Below are positions 1 to 7,218 of a stretch of 64,000 bases of DNA, piece by piece. Origin of the DNA: Wenyingzhuangia heitensis (GTDB taxonomy: Bacteria > Bacteroidota > Bacteroidia > Flavobacteriales > Flavobacteriaceae). The stretch covers positions 434,001 to 498,000 of the forward strand of contig NZ_JAASQL010000002.1 of assembly GCF_011762155.1 (NCBI RefSeq). The letters are read 5' to 3'. The notes beneath the pieces are model-generated. The model saw only the letters and a program-made list of their open reading frames with translations. It had not been told where the DNA came from and did not search any database. A program made the translations under genes and the position numbers. The first letter of the stretch is position 1, and each line of letters begins with the position of its first letter.

Positions 1-75
1 GTAGTTTTTATTTTTAAGAAGTTTATAAAAACGAACCTTGTGTATATTAAGTGCCTAATAATACACTTTTTCCCT

Positions 76-108
76 CTAGTACAATGATATTAGTGTAAAC
101 TAGTACTA
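76..108. promoter_or_regulatory. dyad/direct repeat upstream of HNH gene
   Basis: CTAGTAC occurs at 76-82 and again at 100-106, a 24-bp period, and TAGTAC (77-82) also faces GTACTA (103-108) as an inverted repeat. The site lies 127 bp before the HNH start. It could be an operator for the HNH-HIT pair, but the arms are only 6-7 bp. I see nothing else in positions 1-234. Confidence 0.2.
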
Positions 109-234
109 TTTATTAAGTCTAATGATTATACTTTCAATGTTTGTAGATTGACAAACGTAACATTTAGAATTAACTTAAAAATAACTATTTTTAAAATATT
201 GAAATTAAGACCTTGTTTGATTACAAATATAAAG

Positions 235-1266
235 ATGCAATTACCACCAGAACAAAACATATCAATCTCTAAACTTACATCTGTATTTAAAAACACCAGT
301 GCAACTTATAAATTTTATTGGTTTTGGGCAATACTAGAATGTGTTGATGAAGGAAAAATTGAAATTAATAAGAAGGAAATTTTTGCTAGAATGCTAACTT
401 TATCTTGGTATACTGTAAATTATTTTCATGTGTCATTTGGAAAACAGGATTTGATACAGGATGCCGTTAGAACAATAAAGAATGTTGAAAATCTTAATGT
501 TGACTCTAAGAAAAGTATAATCTTAGATAAACTATTAAAATCAAAAAATACAACGACTAATTCAATACTACATCATTTTGACAAAAACGTACCTCATAAA
601 TTCTTGAGTCCATGGCTTGGTACAGGGTCTAAAGCTGAAGTGTATAATAAATCGCTGGATAAAAATGTTAATGCTCCTTATATACTTCTAAAGGATTCAA
701 TAATTATATTAGATAGTTGGTCTGAATATTTTAGGGTAAATAGTGGTTTATTGAAATCTTTCTGTTATTGGAACTTAACCTTGTTTTTACAAGCAAGAAA
801 TCCTAATGTACCAGATATTCCAAATAAAATACAAAGACCAATTGTAAGAGGTAGTTTAAATAATCACAAAAAAATGTTTTGGGATTTGATCCTAAATGAA
901 TTGGGATATATTAATTGTATTTATACTGGAGAAAAATTAAAAGTTGGAGGTTACATTATTGAACATTTTATTCCACATCAATTTGTTGCTCATGATTTAA
1001 TGTGGAATTTAATACCTGCTGAGTCTAGTTTTAATTCTAGTAAAAGTGATAAGCTTCCTAGTTTTGATATTTACTTTGATGACTTTTATAAACTTCAGAA
1101 AGAAGGTTATAAAATTATCAAAACAATTAGACCTAAAAATAAATTTCTTCAAGATTACTTACCAATATTTCCTAATCAAGAGTTTAGTAAATTGAAATAT
1201 GAAGAACTTATAAAACCAATGCTTACTATTGCCCATAATAATGGTTTTCAATATATGAACTCATGA
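235..1266 (+). CDS. HNH endonuclease domain protein
   Basis: Predicted HNH-family nuclease of 343 residues. The C-terminal third holds CIYTGEKL, then EHFIPHQFV, MWNLIPAES and NSSKSDKLP, the pattern of HNH domains whose usual core is DHFIPW...NL.P...N.SKSD.LP; here the first Asp is replaced by Glu. The N-terminal about 220 residues match no family I recognise and may bind target or partner. I chose the ATG at 235; an in-frame TTG at 148 would add 29 poorly conserved-looking residues. The stop overlaps the next gene's start by 4 bp (ATGA), so the two are probably translated together. Context is a defence island (Hip toxin-antitoxin and type I restriction follow). The function as a defence nuclease is inference; the HNH fold call is fairly firm. 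Confidence 0.75.
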   Translation: MQLPPEQNISISKLTSVFKNTSATYKFYWFWAILECVDEGKIEINKKEIFARMLTLSWYTVNYFHVSFGKQDLIQDAVRTIKNVENLNVDSKKSIILDKLLKSKNTTTNSILHHFDKNVPHKFLSPWLGTGSKAEVYNKSLDKNVNAPYILLKDSIIILDSWSEYFRVNSGLLKSFCYWNLTLFLQARNPNVPDIPNKIQRPIVRGSLNNHKKMFWDLILNELGYINCIYTGEKLKVGGYIIEHFIPHQFVAHDLMWNLIPAESSFNSSKSDKLPSFDIYFDDFYKLQKEGYKIIKTIRPKNKFLQDYLPIFPNQEFSKLKYEELIKPMLTIAHNNGFQYMNS

Positions 1267-1628
1267 AAAATTTTTTGAATATTCCTGAATCTGTAATTAT
1301 TTTTAAAAATAAATTCTTCTTTATCATAAAAGATTCTTTTCCTGTTTCTCCTGGACATCTTTTGATTATTTCTAACGAACTAAGAAAAGATTACTTTGAA
1401 CTATCTAAAGATGAAAAAGATAACTTGTCAGAAGTTATAAATCAGGCAAAATTATTAATTGAAAAGAATAATTCTCCAGATGGTTATAATATTGGAATGA
1501 ATTGTGGAAAATATGCAGGACAAACCATTTATCATTTTCATTGTCATGTGATTCCTAGATATAAAGGAGATATAGAACATCCAGAAGGAGGAGTAAGAGG
1601 TGTAATTCCTAATATGATGAAGTATTAA
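1263..1628 (+). CDS. HIT family nucleotide hydrolase/transferase
   Basis: A 121-residue histidine-triad protein. The catalytic HIT motif is plain as HFHCHVIPR around residues 92-100, and the N-terminal half has the expected beta-strand pattern with FPVSPGHLLII. HIT proteins bind nucleotides and hydrolyse or transfer nucleoside monophosphates through the middle histidine. The C-terminus EGGVRGVIPN resembles HIT proteins that accompany nucleases or helicases rather than the housekeeping Hint type. The start codon overlaps the HNH stop, indicating coupling and probably a joint function. The substrate is unknown. Confidence 0.85.
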   Translation: MKNFLNIPESVIIFKNKFFFIIKDSFPVSPGHLLIISNELRKDYFELSKDEKDNLSEVINQAKLLIEKNNSPDGYNIGMNCGKYAGQTIYHFHCHVIPRYKGDIEHPEGGVRGVIPNMMKY

Positions 1629-1673
1629 GTTATGTTTTCTAAATATAGAAAAACATTTAATTTTGAATAAAAT

Positions 1674-1730
1674 TATACCCAATAGGGTGTTTTTTTGCTT
1701 ATAAGCATATGAATATACCCTATTGGGTGT
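1674..1730. promoter_or_regulatory. paired mirror-image operators of the hip locus
   Basis: Two 12-mers, ACCCAATAGGGT (1677-1688) and ACCCTATTGGGT (1717-1728), are exact reverse complements of each other, 40 bp apart, and each has ACCC-N4-GGGT symmetry. Both are preceded by TAT and followed by GT. They lie 47-98 bp upstream of the HTH gene. HipB-type regulators bind several dyads in their own promoter, so these are good candidates for autoregulatory operators. A looser CACCC half-site lies near 1756. Confidence 0.7.
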
Positions 1731-1774
1731 ATTTATGTTTTATTTTAGTATATTGCACCCATAAAGGTATAATT

Positions 1775-2017
1775 ATGGAGGAGCGAAATAGAAATAATGA
1801 CATTGCTTTGTTTGTAAGAGAGAGTCGTAAAAAAGTAAACTTAACTCAAGTTGAATTAGCAGATATAACAGGAGTTGGTTTGCGTTTTTTACGAGAACTA
1901 GAACAAGGAAAACCTAATTTAATGACTGATAAAATCAATCAAGTATTATTGTTTTTTGGTCATACATTAACTATCAAACCTATAAGCGATGAGACAAGGA
2001 GAAGTATGGGTTCATAA
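1775..2017 (+). CDS. hipB: HipB-like HTH antitoxin/repressor
   Basis: An 80-residue Xre/HipB-type DNA-binding protein. The helix-turn-helix runs from about residue 10 to 60, with VRESRKKVNLTQVELADITG and the LRELEQGKPN turn. In Hip systems this protein represses the operon and binds the kinase complex. The ATG at 1775 has GGAG just after it; an upstream ATG at 1709 would put the start inside the operator, so I rejected it. The 3' end overlaps the next gene by 29 bp. The gene has the position of hipB in the three-gene HipBST arrangement. Confidence 0.85.
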   Translation: MEERNRNNDIALFVRESRKKVNLTQVELADITGVGLRFLRELEQGKPNLMTDKINQVLLFFGHTLTIKPISDETRRSMGS

Positions 2018-2309
2018 TCAACTAGCAGGGATGTTAATTGAAAACGAAGATGGTTATGTGTTTTGTTATGATGCAGATTATCTAAAAAATGACTCAGCAA
2101 AAGCTGTTAGTCTAACACTTCCTTTGCAATCTAAACCTTTTGAAAGTAGATATATGTTTTCTTTTTTTGATGGACTTATACCTGAAGGTTGGCTATTAGA
2201 AATTGCTCATAAAAATTGGAAGTTAAACCCTAGAGATAGAATGGGCTTACTATTAACCACTTGTAGAGACTGTATAGGTAATATAAGTATAATTCCTGTT
2301 GACTTATGA
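1989..2309 (+). CDS. hipS: HipS-like protein (HipA N-terminal subdomain, stand-alone)
   Basis: A 106-residue protein matching only the N-terminal subdomain of HipA: the beta-rich start EVWVHNQLAGML, then LTLPLQSKPFESR, FFDGLIPEGWLL and the end RDCIGNISI. In classic HipA this segment is fused to the kinase. In HipBST-type systems the separate small protein HipS acts as the antitoxin of the kinase HipT. It overlaps hipB by 29 bp and hipT by 4 bp (ATGA), so stoichiometric coupled translation is likely. The antitoxin role is inferred from gene order. Confidence 0.8.
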   Translation: MRQGEVWVHNQLAGMLIENEDGYVFCYDADYLKNDSAKAVSLTLPLQSKPFESRYMFSFFDGLIPEGWLLEIAHKNWKLNPRDRMGLLLTTCRDCIGNISIIPVDL

Positions 2310-3262
2310 TTTGTTTAGCTTGTTTAAAGAAAATAGAACCAAATACTGGAATTGCTAATTACCATAAAAAGTGTTTAAAAAAATTTTGGCAAGAAGATGA
2401 ACCTGTGTTTAATTTAGATTATGAAGTTTCAGAGATTGAAGACCTAGCGAAACAAAATGTTGCTCAAAGGGTTATTGTAACTGGTGTACAGCCTAAATTA
2501 TCTTTAGGATTTACAGAGGGTCAAAAAGAATCTAGACTAACTATTGTGGGAGCTTTGAATGGAAAGTATATTTTAAAGCCACCTTTCCATTTGTATCCTC
2601 AAATGCCCGAAATTGAGGCTTTATCTATGTTATTAGCTAAAGCTTGTGGTGTTGCTACCGTTCCCTTTTTATTGATTCCTTTAAAAGATGGTACGTTGGC
2701 TTATTTAACCAAAAGAATTGATAGAGGATTAGGAAATATTAAATTTCCTATGGAAGATGCCTGTCAGTTTACTGATAGACTTACAGAACATAAGTATAAA
2801 GGATCTTACGAGCAAATAGCCAAAGGAATTATAGCTTATACACAAAACCCATTAATTCATGTCGTTAAATTTTATGAGCAAGTACTGGTTTCTTTTTTAA
2901 TAGGAAACAATGATATGCATTTAAAGAATTTTTCGGTAATAGCTTTAGATCAACAAAAATATCAATTAACTCCTGTATATGATATGGTTGCGGTAAATCT
3001 TCTAATTCCTGAAGATGAAGAAGAATTAGCTTTAAATTTAAATGGGAAAAAAAGGAAATTAAAAAGGAGTGATTTTGAAACTGCAATGAATAAAGCTCAT
3101 ATCCCCACTAAAGCTATAAGTAACTTATTTAAGCGTATAGAAAAAGGAATGGAAAAATGGAATGAGTTGATAGATAGTAGTTTTTTAACAAAAGCTAAGA
3201 AAGAGCAGTTAAAAAAAGTAATTGAAGATAGAGCAAAACAAATTGAGATGATACAGTATTAA
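2306..3262 (+). CDS. hipT: HipT-like serine/threonine kinase toxin (HipA C-terminal domain)
   Basis: A 318-residue HipA-family kinase lacking the N-terminal subdomain, which is the preceding gene. Visible parts are a Cys/His cluster at the N-terminus (C3-x2-C6 ... H20-x2-C23), the glycine-rich loop GVQPKLS (about 60-66) where HipA kinases autophosphorylate, the ATP-binding lysine region KYILKPP, the catalytic loop GNNDMHLKNFS (Asp203, Asn208) and the metal-binding Asp226 in VYDMV. HipA phosphorylates glutamyl-tRNA synthetase and HipT tryptophanyl-tRNA synthetase, stopping translation; the target here is unknown. All key kinase residues appear present, so the toxin is probably active. Confidence 0.85.
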   Translation: MICLACLKKIEPNTGIANYHKKCLKKFWQEDEPVFNLDYEVSEIEDLAKQNVAQRVIVTGVQPKLSLGFTEGQKESRLTIVGALNGKYILKPPFHLYPQMPEIEALSMLLAKACGVATVPFLLIPLKDGTLAYLTKRIDRGLGNIKFPMEDACQFTDRLTEHKYKGSYEQIAKGIIAYTQNPLIHVVKFYEQVLVSFLIGNNDMHLKNFSVIALDQQKYQLTPVYDMVAVNLLIPEDEEELALNLNGKKRKLKRSDFETAMNKAHIPTKAISNLFKRIEKGMEKWNELIDSSFLTKAKKEQLKKVIEDRAKQIEMIQY

Positions 3263-3289
3263 TCTTTTAAAAGTGTACTCTAACTACAC

Positions 3290-3322
3290 AAATGAAAACA
3301 AATACAATTAAATGAAAACAAA
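3290..3322 (+). repeat. 20-bp-periodic direct repeat before hsdM
   Basis: AAATGAAAACAAA occurs at 3290-3302 and 3310-3322, exactly 20 bp apart, in the 126-bp gap between hipT and hsdM. Two helical turns of spacing suit a DNA-binding protein. A similar pair in the opposite orientation lies at 25268-25295. The AT-rich composition makes chance possible. Confidence 0.35.
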
Positions 3323-3388
3323 ATATAGAGTGTATTTGTATATTTAATCTTTAAAAAAAGCTATTTCCCTTAATCCTACATAAATTTT

Positions 3389-5767
3389 ATGAATAATTCT
3401 GTACACAATAAATTGGTGTCTTTTATTTGGTCTATTGCAGACGATTGTCTTAGAGATGTTTACGTACGTGGTAAATACCGTGATGTTATTTTACCCATGA
3501 TTGTTTTACGTCGTTTAGATGCCTTGTTAGAACCTACCAAAGAAGCCGTTTTAGAAGAAATCATCTTTCAACGAGACGAAGCAGGCTTTACAGAATGGGA
3601 CGAGTCTGGATTGCGAGATGCTTCTGGATTTGTATTTTATAACACGAGTAAATGGACTTTGCAAAAAATAAAAGACACAGCTACTAACAGTACTCAAATT
3701 TTACAAGCCAATTTTGAAGACTATTTAAACGGATTCAGTCCCAATGTAAAAGAGATTATAGAAAAGTTTAATTTGGTGAGCCAAGTTCGCCACATGGCAG
3801 CTAAAGATGTGTTGTTAGATGTGTTAGAAAAATTTACATCACCAAACATCAACCTAACACCTTATGACAAAGAAGATACAGAAGGTAGAAAACTACCTGC
3901 TTTGTCTAATTTAGGAATGGGATATGTGTTCGAGGAATTGATACGTAAATTTAACGAAGACAATAACGAAGAAGCAGGAGAGCACTTTACACCTCGTGAA
4001 GTAATTGATTTGATGACACACATTATTTTTGATCCCATCAAAGAAAATTTACCTCCAGTCATGACCATTTACGATCCTGCATGTGGTAGTGGGGGAATGT
4101 TAACCGAAGCGCAAAACTTTATCAAAGATGAAGAAGGAGCAATAAAGGCATTAGGTGATGTGTATTTATATGGAAAAGAAATCAACGATGAAACTTATGC
4201 CATTTGTAAAAGTGACATGATGATCAAAGGAAATGATCCTGCCAACATACGTGTAGGTTCTACTTTATCTACAGATGAATTTGCAGGAACTACTTTCGAT
4301 TTTATGCTATCCAATCCTCCTTATGGAAAATCTTGGGCCAGTGAACAAAAATTTATCAAAGATGGAAAAGAGGTAATAGACCCTCGTTTTCAAATAAAAT
4401 TAAAAAACTATTGGGGACAAGAAGAGGAGGTAGATGCCATTCCACGTTCTAGCGATGGACAATTGTTATTCTTAATGGAAATGGTTTCTAAAATGAAACC
4501 CGTAAATGACAAAACAAAAGGGTCTAGAATTGCCAGTGTACACAACGGGAGTAGTTTGTTTACAGGAGATGCCGGTGGAGGAGAAAGTAATATCCGTAGG
4601 TATATTATAGAAAATGATTGGTTAGAGGCCATTGTACAATTGCCTAACAATTTGTTTTACAACACAGGAATCACCACTTATATATGGATTCTAAACAACA
4701 ACAAAGCCAACAACCGTAAAGGAAAAGTACAGTTGATAGATGCAGGACAACTGTATAGAAAACTAAGAAAAAACTTAGGAAACAAAAATTGCGAATTTGC
4801 TCCTGAACATATTACAGAAATAGTAGATGTGTATTCCAACATGGCAACCCAGCCAAAACAAAAATTGGTAGCTGAGCCTGTCGAAGCTCAGGTGTTTGAC
4901 AATACAGATTTTGGGTATTACAAAGCCAGTATAGAACGTCCTAAACGTTTAAAAGCACAATTTACAGCAGAACGCATAGAAACCTTACGTTTTGACAAAG
5001 CGCTATTAGAACCTATGCAATATGCCTACGAAACCTTTGGAGATAATATATACACCAATACTCAAGAACACGAACAAGATATTTTAGATTGGTGCGAAAA
5101 AAATGAAATCAATCTATCAGCAGCCAATAAAAAGAAATTAACAAAGGCAGATACATGGAAAAAGCATCTAAACTTGGTTCAAACTGGAACTACCTTGTTA
5201 AAGATCATTGGAGAAGATGAGTACAACGATTTTAACCAATTTAAAAAGTTAGTAGATGCTGAAATCAAAAAGCAAAAATTAAGTATTAGTGCCACTGATA
5301 AAAAAGCCATTTTAAATGCGGTAAGTTGGTACAGTGCCGATGCTGAAAAAGTGATTAAAAAAGTTGAAAAATTGTCGGGTGATAAGCTTGCAAAACTACT
5401 AATGCATTTAGATTGCGAAGAAAAAGACTTGGCAGACTTTGGGTATTACCCTTGTCATCCTGAACTTGTTTCAGGATCTGCTAATAAAGGAGAATACATT
5501 ACCTACGAAACCGAAAGTGACTTACGCGATACAGAAAACGTACCTCTAAAAGACAACATACATAGTTATTTTAAACGTGAAGTACAACCCCATGTATCAG
5601 AAGCTTGGATAAACTTGGATGCTACCAAAATAGGTTACGAAATTAGTTTTAACAAATATTTTTACAAGCACACACCGTTACGAAACATAGAAGACGTAAC
5701 CAAAGATATTTTGGAGCTAGAAAAACAAAGTGATGGTTTAATTACTGAAATTTTAAACCTTGTGTAA
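3389..5767 (+). CDS. hsdM: type I restriction-modification methyltransferase HsdM
   Basis: An N6-adenine DNA methyltransferase of 792 residues, the modification subunit of a type I system. An N-terminal helical HsdM domain (about 1-150) is followed by the SAM-binding motif DPACGSGG (229-236) and the catalytic motif NPPYG (309-313). At about 500 residues most HsdM are shorter; this long form with a C-terminal extension is common in Bacteroidota. Two short palindromic repeats are read in frame as AEPVEAQ (about residue 494) and CHPELVSGS (about 689), both in the poorly constrained C-terminal part. The stop overlaps the hsdS start by one base. It heads the operon hsdM-hsdS-ABC-3C-hsdR. Confidence 0.95.
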   Translation: MNNSVHNKLVSFIWSIADDCLRDVYVRGKYRDVILPMIVLRRLDALLEPTKEAVLEEIIFQRDEAGFTEWDESGLRDASGFVFYNTSKWTLQKIKDTATNSTQILQANFEDYLNGFSPNVKEIIEKFNLVSQVRHMAAKDVLLDVLEKFTSPNINLTPYDKEDTEGRKLPALSNLGMGYVFEELIRKFNEDNNEEAGEHFTPREVIDLMTHIIFDPIKENLPPVMTIYDPACGSGGMLTEAQNFIKDEEGAIKALGDVYLYGKEINDETYAICKSDMMIKGNDPANIRVGSTLSTDEFAGTTFDFMLSNPPYGKSWASEQKFIKDGKEVIDPRFQIKLKNYWGQEEEVDAIPRSSDGQLLFLMEMVSKMKPVNDKTKGSRIASVHNGSSLFTGDAGGGESNIRRYIIENDWLEAIVQLPNNLFYNTGITTYIWILNNNKANNRKGKVQLIDAGQLYRKLRKNLGNKNCEFAPEHITEIVDVYSNMATQPKQKLVAEPVEAQVFDNTDFGYYKASIERPKRLKAQFTAERIETLRFDKALLEPMQYAYETFGDNIYTNTQEHEQDILDWCEKNEINLSAANKKKLTKADTWKKHLNLVQTGTTLLKIIGEDEYNDFNQFKKLVDAEIKKQKLSISATDKKAILNAVSWYSADAEKVIKKVEKLSGDKLAKLLMHLDCEEKDLADFGYYPCHPELVSGSANKGEYITYETESDLRDTENVPLKDNIHSYFKREVQPHVSEAWINLDATKIGYEISFNKYFYKHTPLRNIEDVTKDILELEKQSDGLITEILNLV
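4872..4891. repeat. in-frame palindromic repeat in hsdM
   Basis: CTGAGC and GCTCAG arms enclose CTGTCGAA. The unit is read as AEPVEAQ within hsdM. It resembles the interspersed AEPVEA-type repeats seen in many flavobacterial genomes. Confidence 0.7.
5457..5477. repeat. in-frame palindromic repeat in hsdM
   Basis: Perfect 8-bp arms ATCCTGAA and TTCAGGAT flank a 5-base loop. The unit is read as HPELVSGS in the hsdM C-terminal region. It is the well-known flavobacterial interspersed palindrome, here inside a coding region without breaking the frame. Confidence 0.75.
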
Positions 5768-7203
5768 TGGAAAAAGCTGAAAACAAAACAAAATCATCTA
5801 GCGAAGTCACTAATCATAGTCAAAGTGAAGTCGAGATAGGGTTATCGAGCGGAGTCGAGATACAACAATACCCAAACTACAAACCCTCAGGAGTAACCTG
5901 GTTAGGAGAAATTCCTGAACATTGGGGCGTGAAGAAATTTAAGTTCGTGTTAAATCAAAGTAAAGGTTTGACAATTACCAAACATAATTTAGGAAATGAA
6001 GGAGTTTGTTGTGTTAACTACGGAGAAATACATTCAAAGTATGGATTTGAATTAGATATCACAAAACATAAATTGAAATGTGTAAATAAAGAATATTTAA
6101 AAACAGATTCCAATTCACTTTTAAATAAAGGAGATTTTGTTTTTGCTGATACATCAGAAGATATTGAAGGTTCGGGAAATTTTACTCATTTAAAATCAAG
6201 TGATAAAATTTTTGCTGGATACCATACAGTTATTGCAAGACCAAAAATTGAAATAGAATCACTTTTTTTAGCGTTTGTATTTGATTCAACTTCATTTAGA
6301 AATCAAATAAGAAAAAAAGTAAAAGGAGTTAAAGTATATAGTATAACTCAATCTGTTTTAAAAGAAACTAATATTTGGATTCCACTCCTCCAAGAACAAA
6401 TCGCCATTGCCCATTTTTTAGACGATAAAACCACCAAAATAGACGAGGCTATTGCTATTAAAGAACAACAAATAAACTTACTTAAAGAACGCAAACAAAT
6501 TTTAATACACAAAGCTGTAACTCGTGGTGTTGGGTCATCGAGCGGAGTCGAGATGAAGGATTCTGGTGTTGAATGGATTGGTAAAATTCCTGCGCATTGG
6601 GAGGTGAAGAAGCTATTTGGTATATGTGATTTCGTGAGAGGGAATTCACCTTTCAGTAAAGATGAATTATTGAGTACAGGAGATTATGTTGCTCTGCAAT
6701 ATGGGAAAACTTATAAGGTTGATGAAATAGATGATAAATATAATTTTTATGTCAATGATGAATTTTACAAGGAAAGCCAAATTGTAAACTTTGGTGATAC
6801 AATTCTTGTTTCAACATCTGAGACAATAGAAGATTTAGGTCATTCTGCTTATTATAATAGGAGTGATTTAGGTCTATTAGGAGGTGAACAAATGGTATTA
6901 AAACCAAAAAAGGAAAAATTAGATGGTCATTACTTGTACTTTATTTCTAAAATATTCTCTAAGGAATTAAGAAAGTATGCAACTGGAATTAAGGTTTTTA
7001 GATTTAATGTTAACAATTTAAAAACTATTTATGCTTCTGTTCCACCACTTTCAGAACAAAAAGAAATTTCAGCCTATATAGAAACTGCTTCCAAAAAAAT
7101 AGAAACTGCTATTGGCTTAAAACAGCAAGAAATTGCCAAGTTAAAAGAATACAAGAGTAGTATCATAAATAGTGTGGTAACGGGTAAAGTAAAGGTTTGT
7201 TAA
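5767..7203 (+). CDS. hsdS: type I restriction specificity subunit HsdS
   Basis: A 478-residue DNA-specificity subunit with two target-recognition domains, each opened by the same signature: SGVTWLGEIPEHW (about 38-50) and SGVEWIGKIPAHW (about 267-279). Each ends in the conserved spacer helices (QEQIAIAHFLDDK...LLKERKQ and SEQKEISAYIE...LKEYKSS). The two halves recognise the two parts of a split DNA target. The first about 35 residues (SSEV, QSEVEIG, SSGVEIQQ) are encoded by short repeats and are not typical of HsdS. A second identical repeat sits just before the second domain. Start ATG overlaps the hsdM stop. Recognition domain 1 is visibly more AT-rich than the spacer. Confidence 0.93.
   Translation: MEKAENKTKSSSEVTNHSQSEVEIGLSSGVEIQQYPNYKPSGVTWLGEIPEHWGVKKFKFVLNQSKGLTITKHNLGNEGVCCVNYGEIHSKYGFELDITKHKLKCVNKEYLKTDSNSLLNKGDFVFADTSEDIEGSGNFTHLKSSDKIFAGYHTVIARPKIEIESLFLAFVFDSTSFRNQIRKKVKGVKVYSITQSVLKETNIWIPLLQEQIAIAHFLDDKTTKIDEAIAIKEQQINLLKERKQILIHKAVTRGVGSSSGVEMKDSGVEWIGKIPAHWEVKKLFGICDFVRGNSPFSKDELLSTGDYVALQYGKTYKVDEIDDKYNFYVNDEFYKESQIVNFGDTILVSTSETIEDLGHSAYYNRSDLGLLGGEQMVLKPKKEKLDGHYLYFISKIFSKELRKYATGIKVFRFNVNNLKTIYASVPPLSEQKEISAYIETASKKIETAIGLKQQEIAKLKEYKSSIINSVVTGKVKVC
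5845..5860. repeat. interspersed repeat copy 1 in hsdS
   Basis: TCGAGCGGAGTCGAGA, read as SSGVEI, lies before the first recognition domain. It is bounded by TCGA on both sides of a 6-base core. Degenerate relatives (AGCGAAGTC, AGTGAAGTCGAGAT) precede it at about 5799-5838. Confidence 0.75.
6538..6553. repeat. interspersed repeat copy 2 in hsdS
   Basis: The same 16 bases as at 5845-5860, read as SSGVEM, lie directly before the second recognition domain. The two copies bracket recognition domain 1. Confidence 0.75.
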
Positions 7204-7218
7204 AAAAAAAGAAAAGCT

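Noticed and set aside
148-234. TTG start extending the HNH protein by 29 residues
   Set aside because: The extension is Ile/Lys-rich with no domain match, and a good ATG follows at 235.
2306-2375. N-terminal Cys/His cluster of HipT as a separate gene
   Set aside because: It is continuous in frame with the kinase and has no stop.
5767-5880. hsdS start further downstream, excluding the repeat-derived residues
   Set aside because: The ATG at 5767 overlaps the hsdM stop and no other suitable ATG lies before the first recognition domain.
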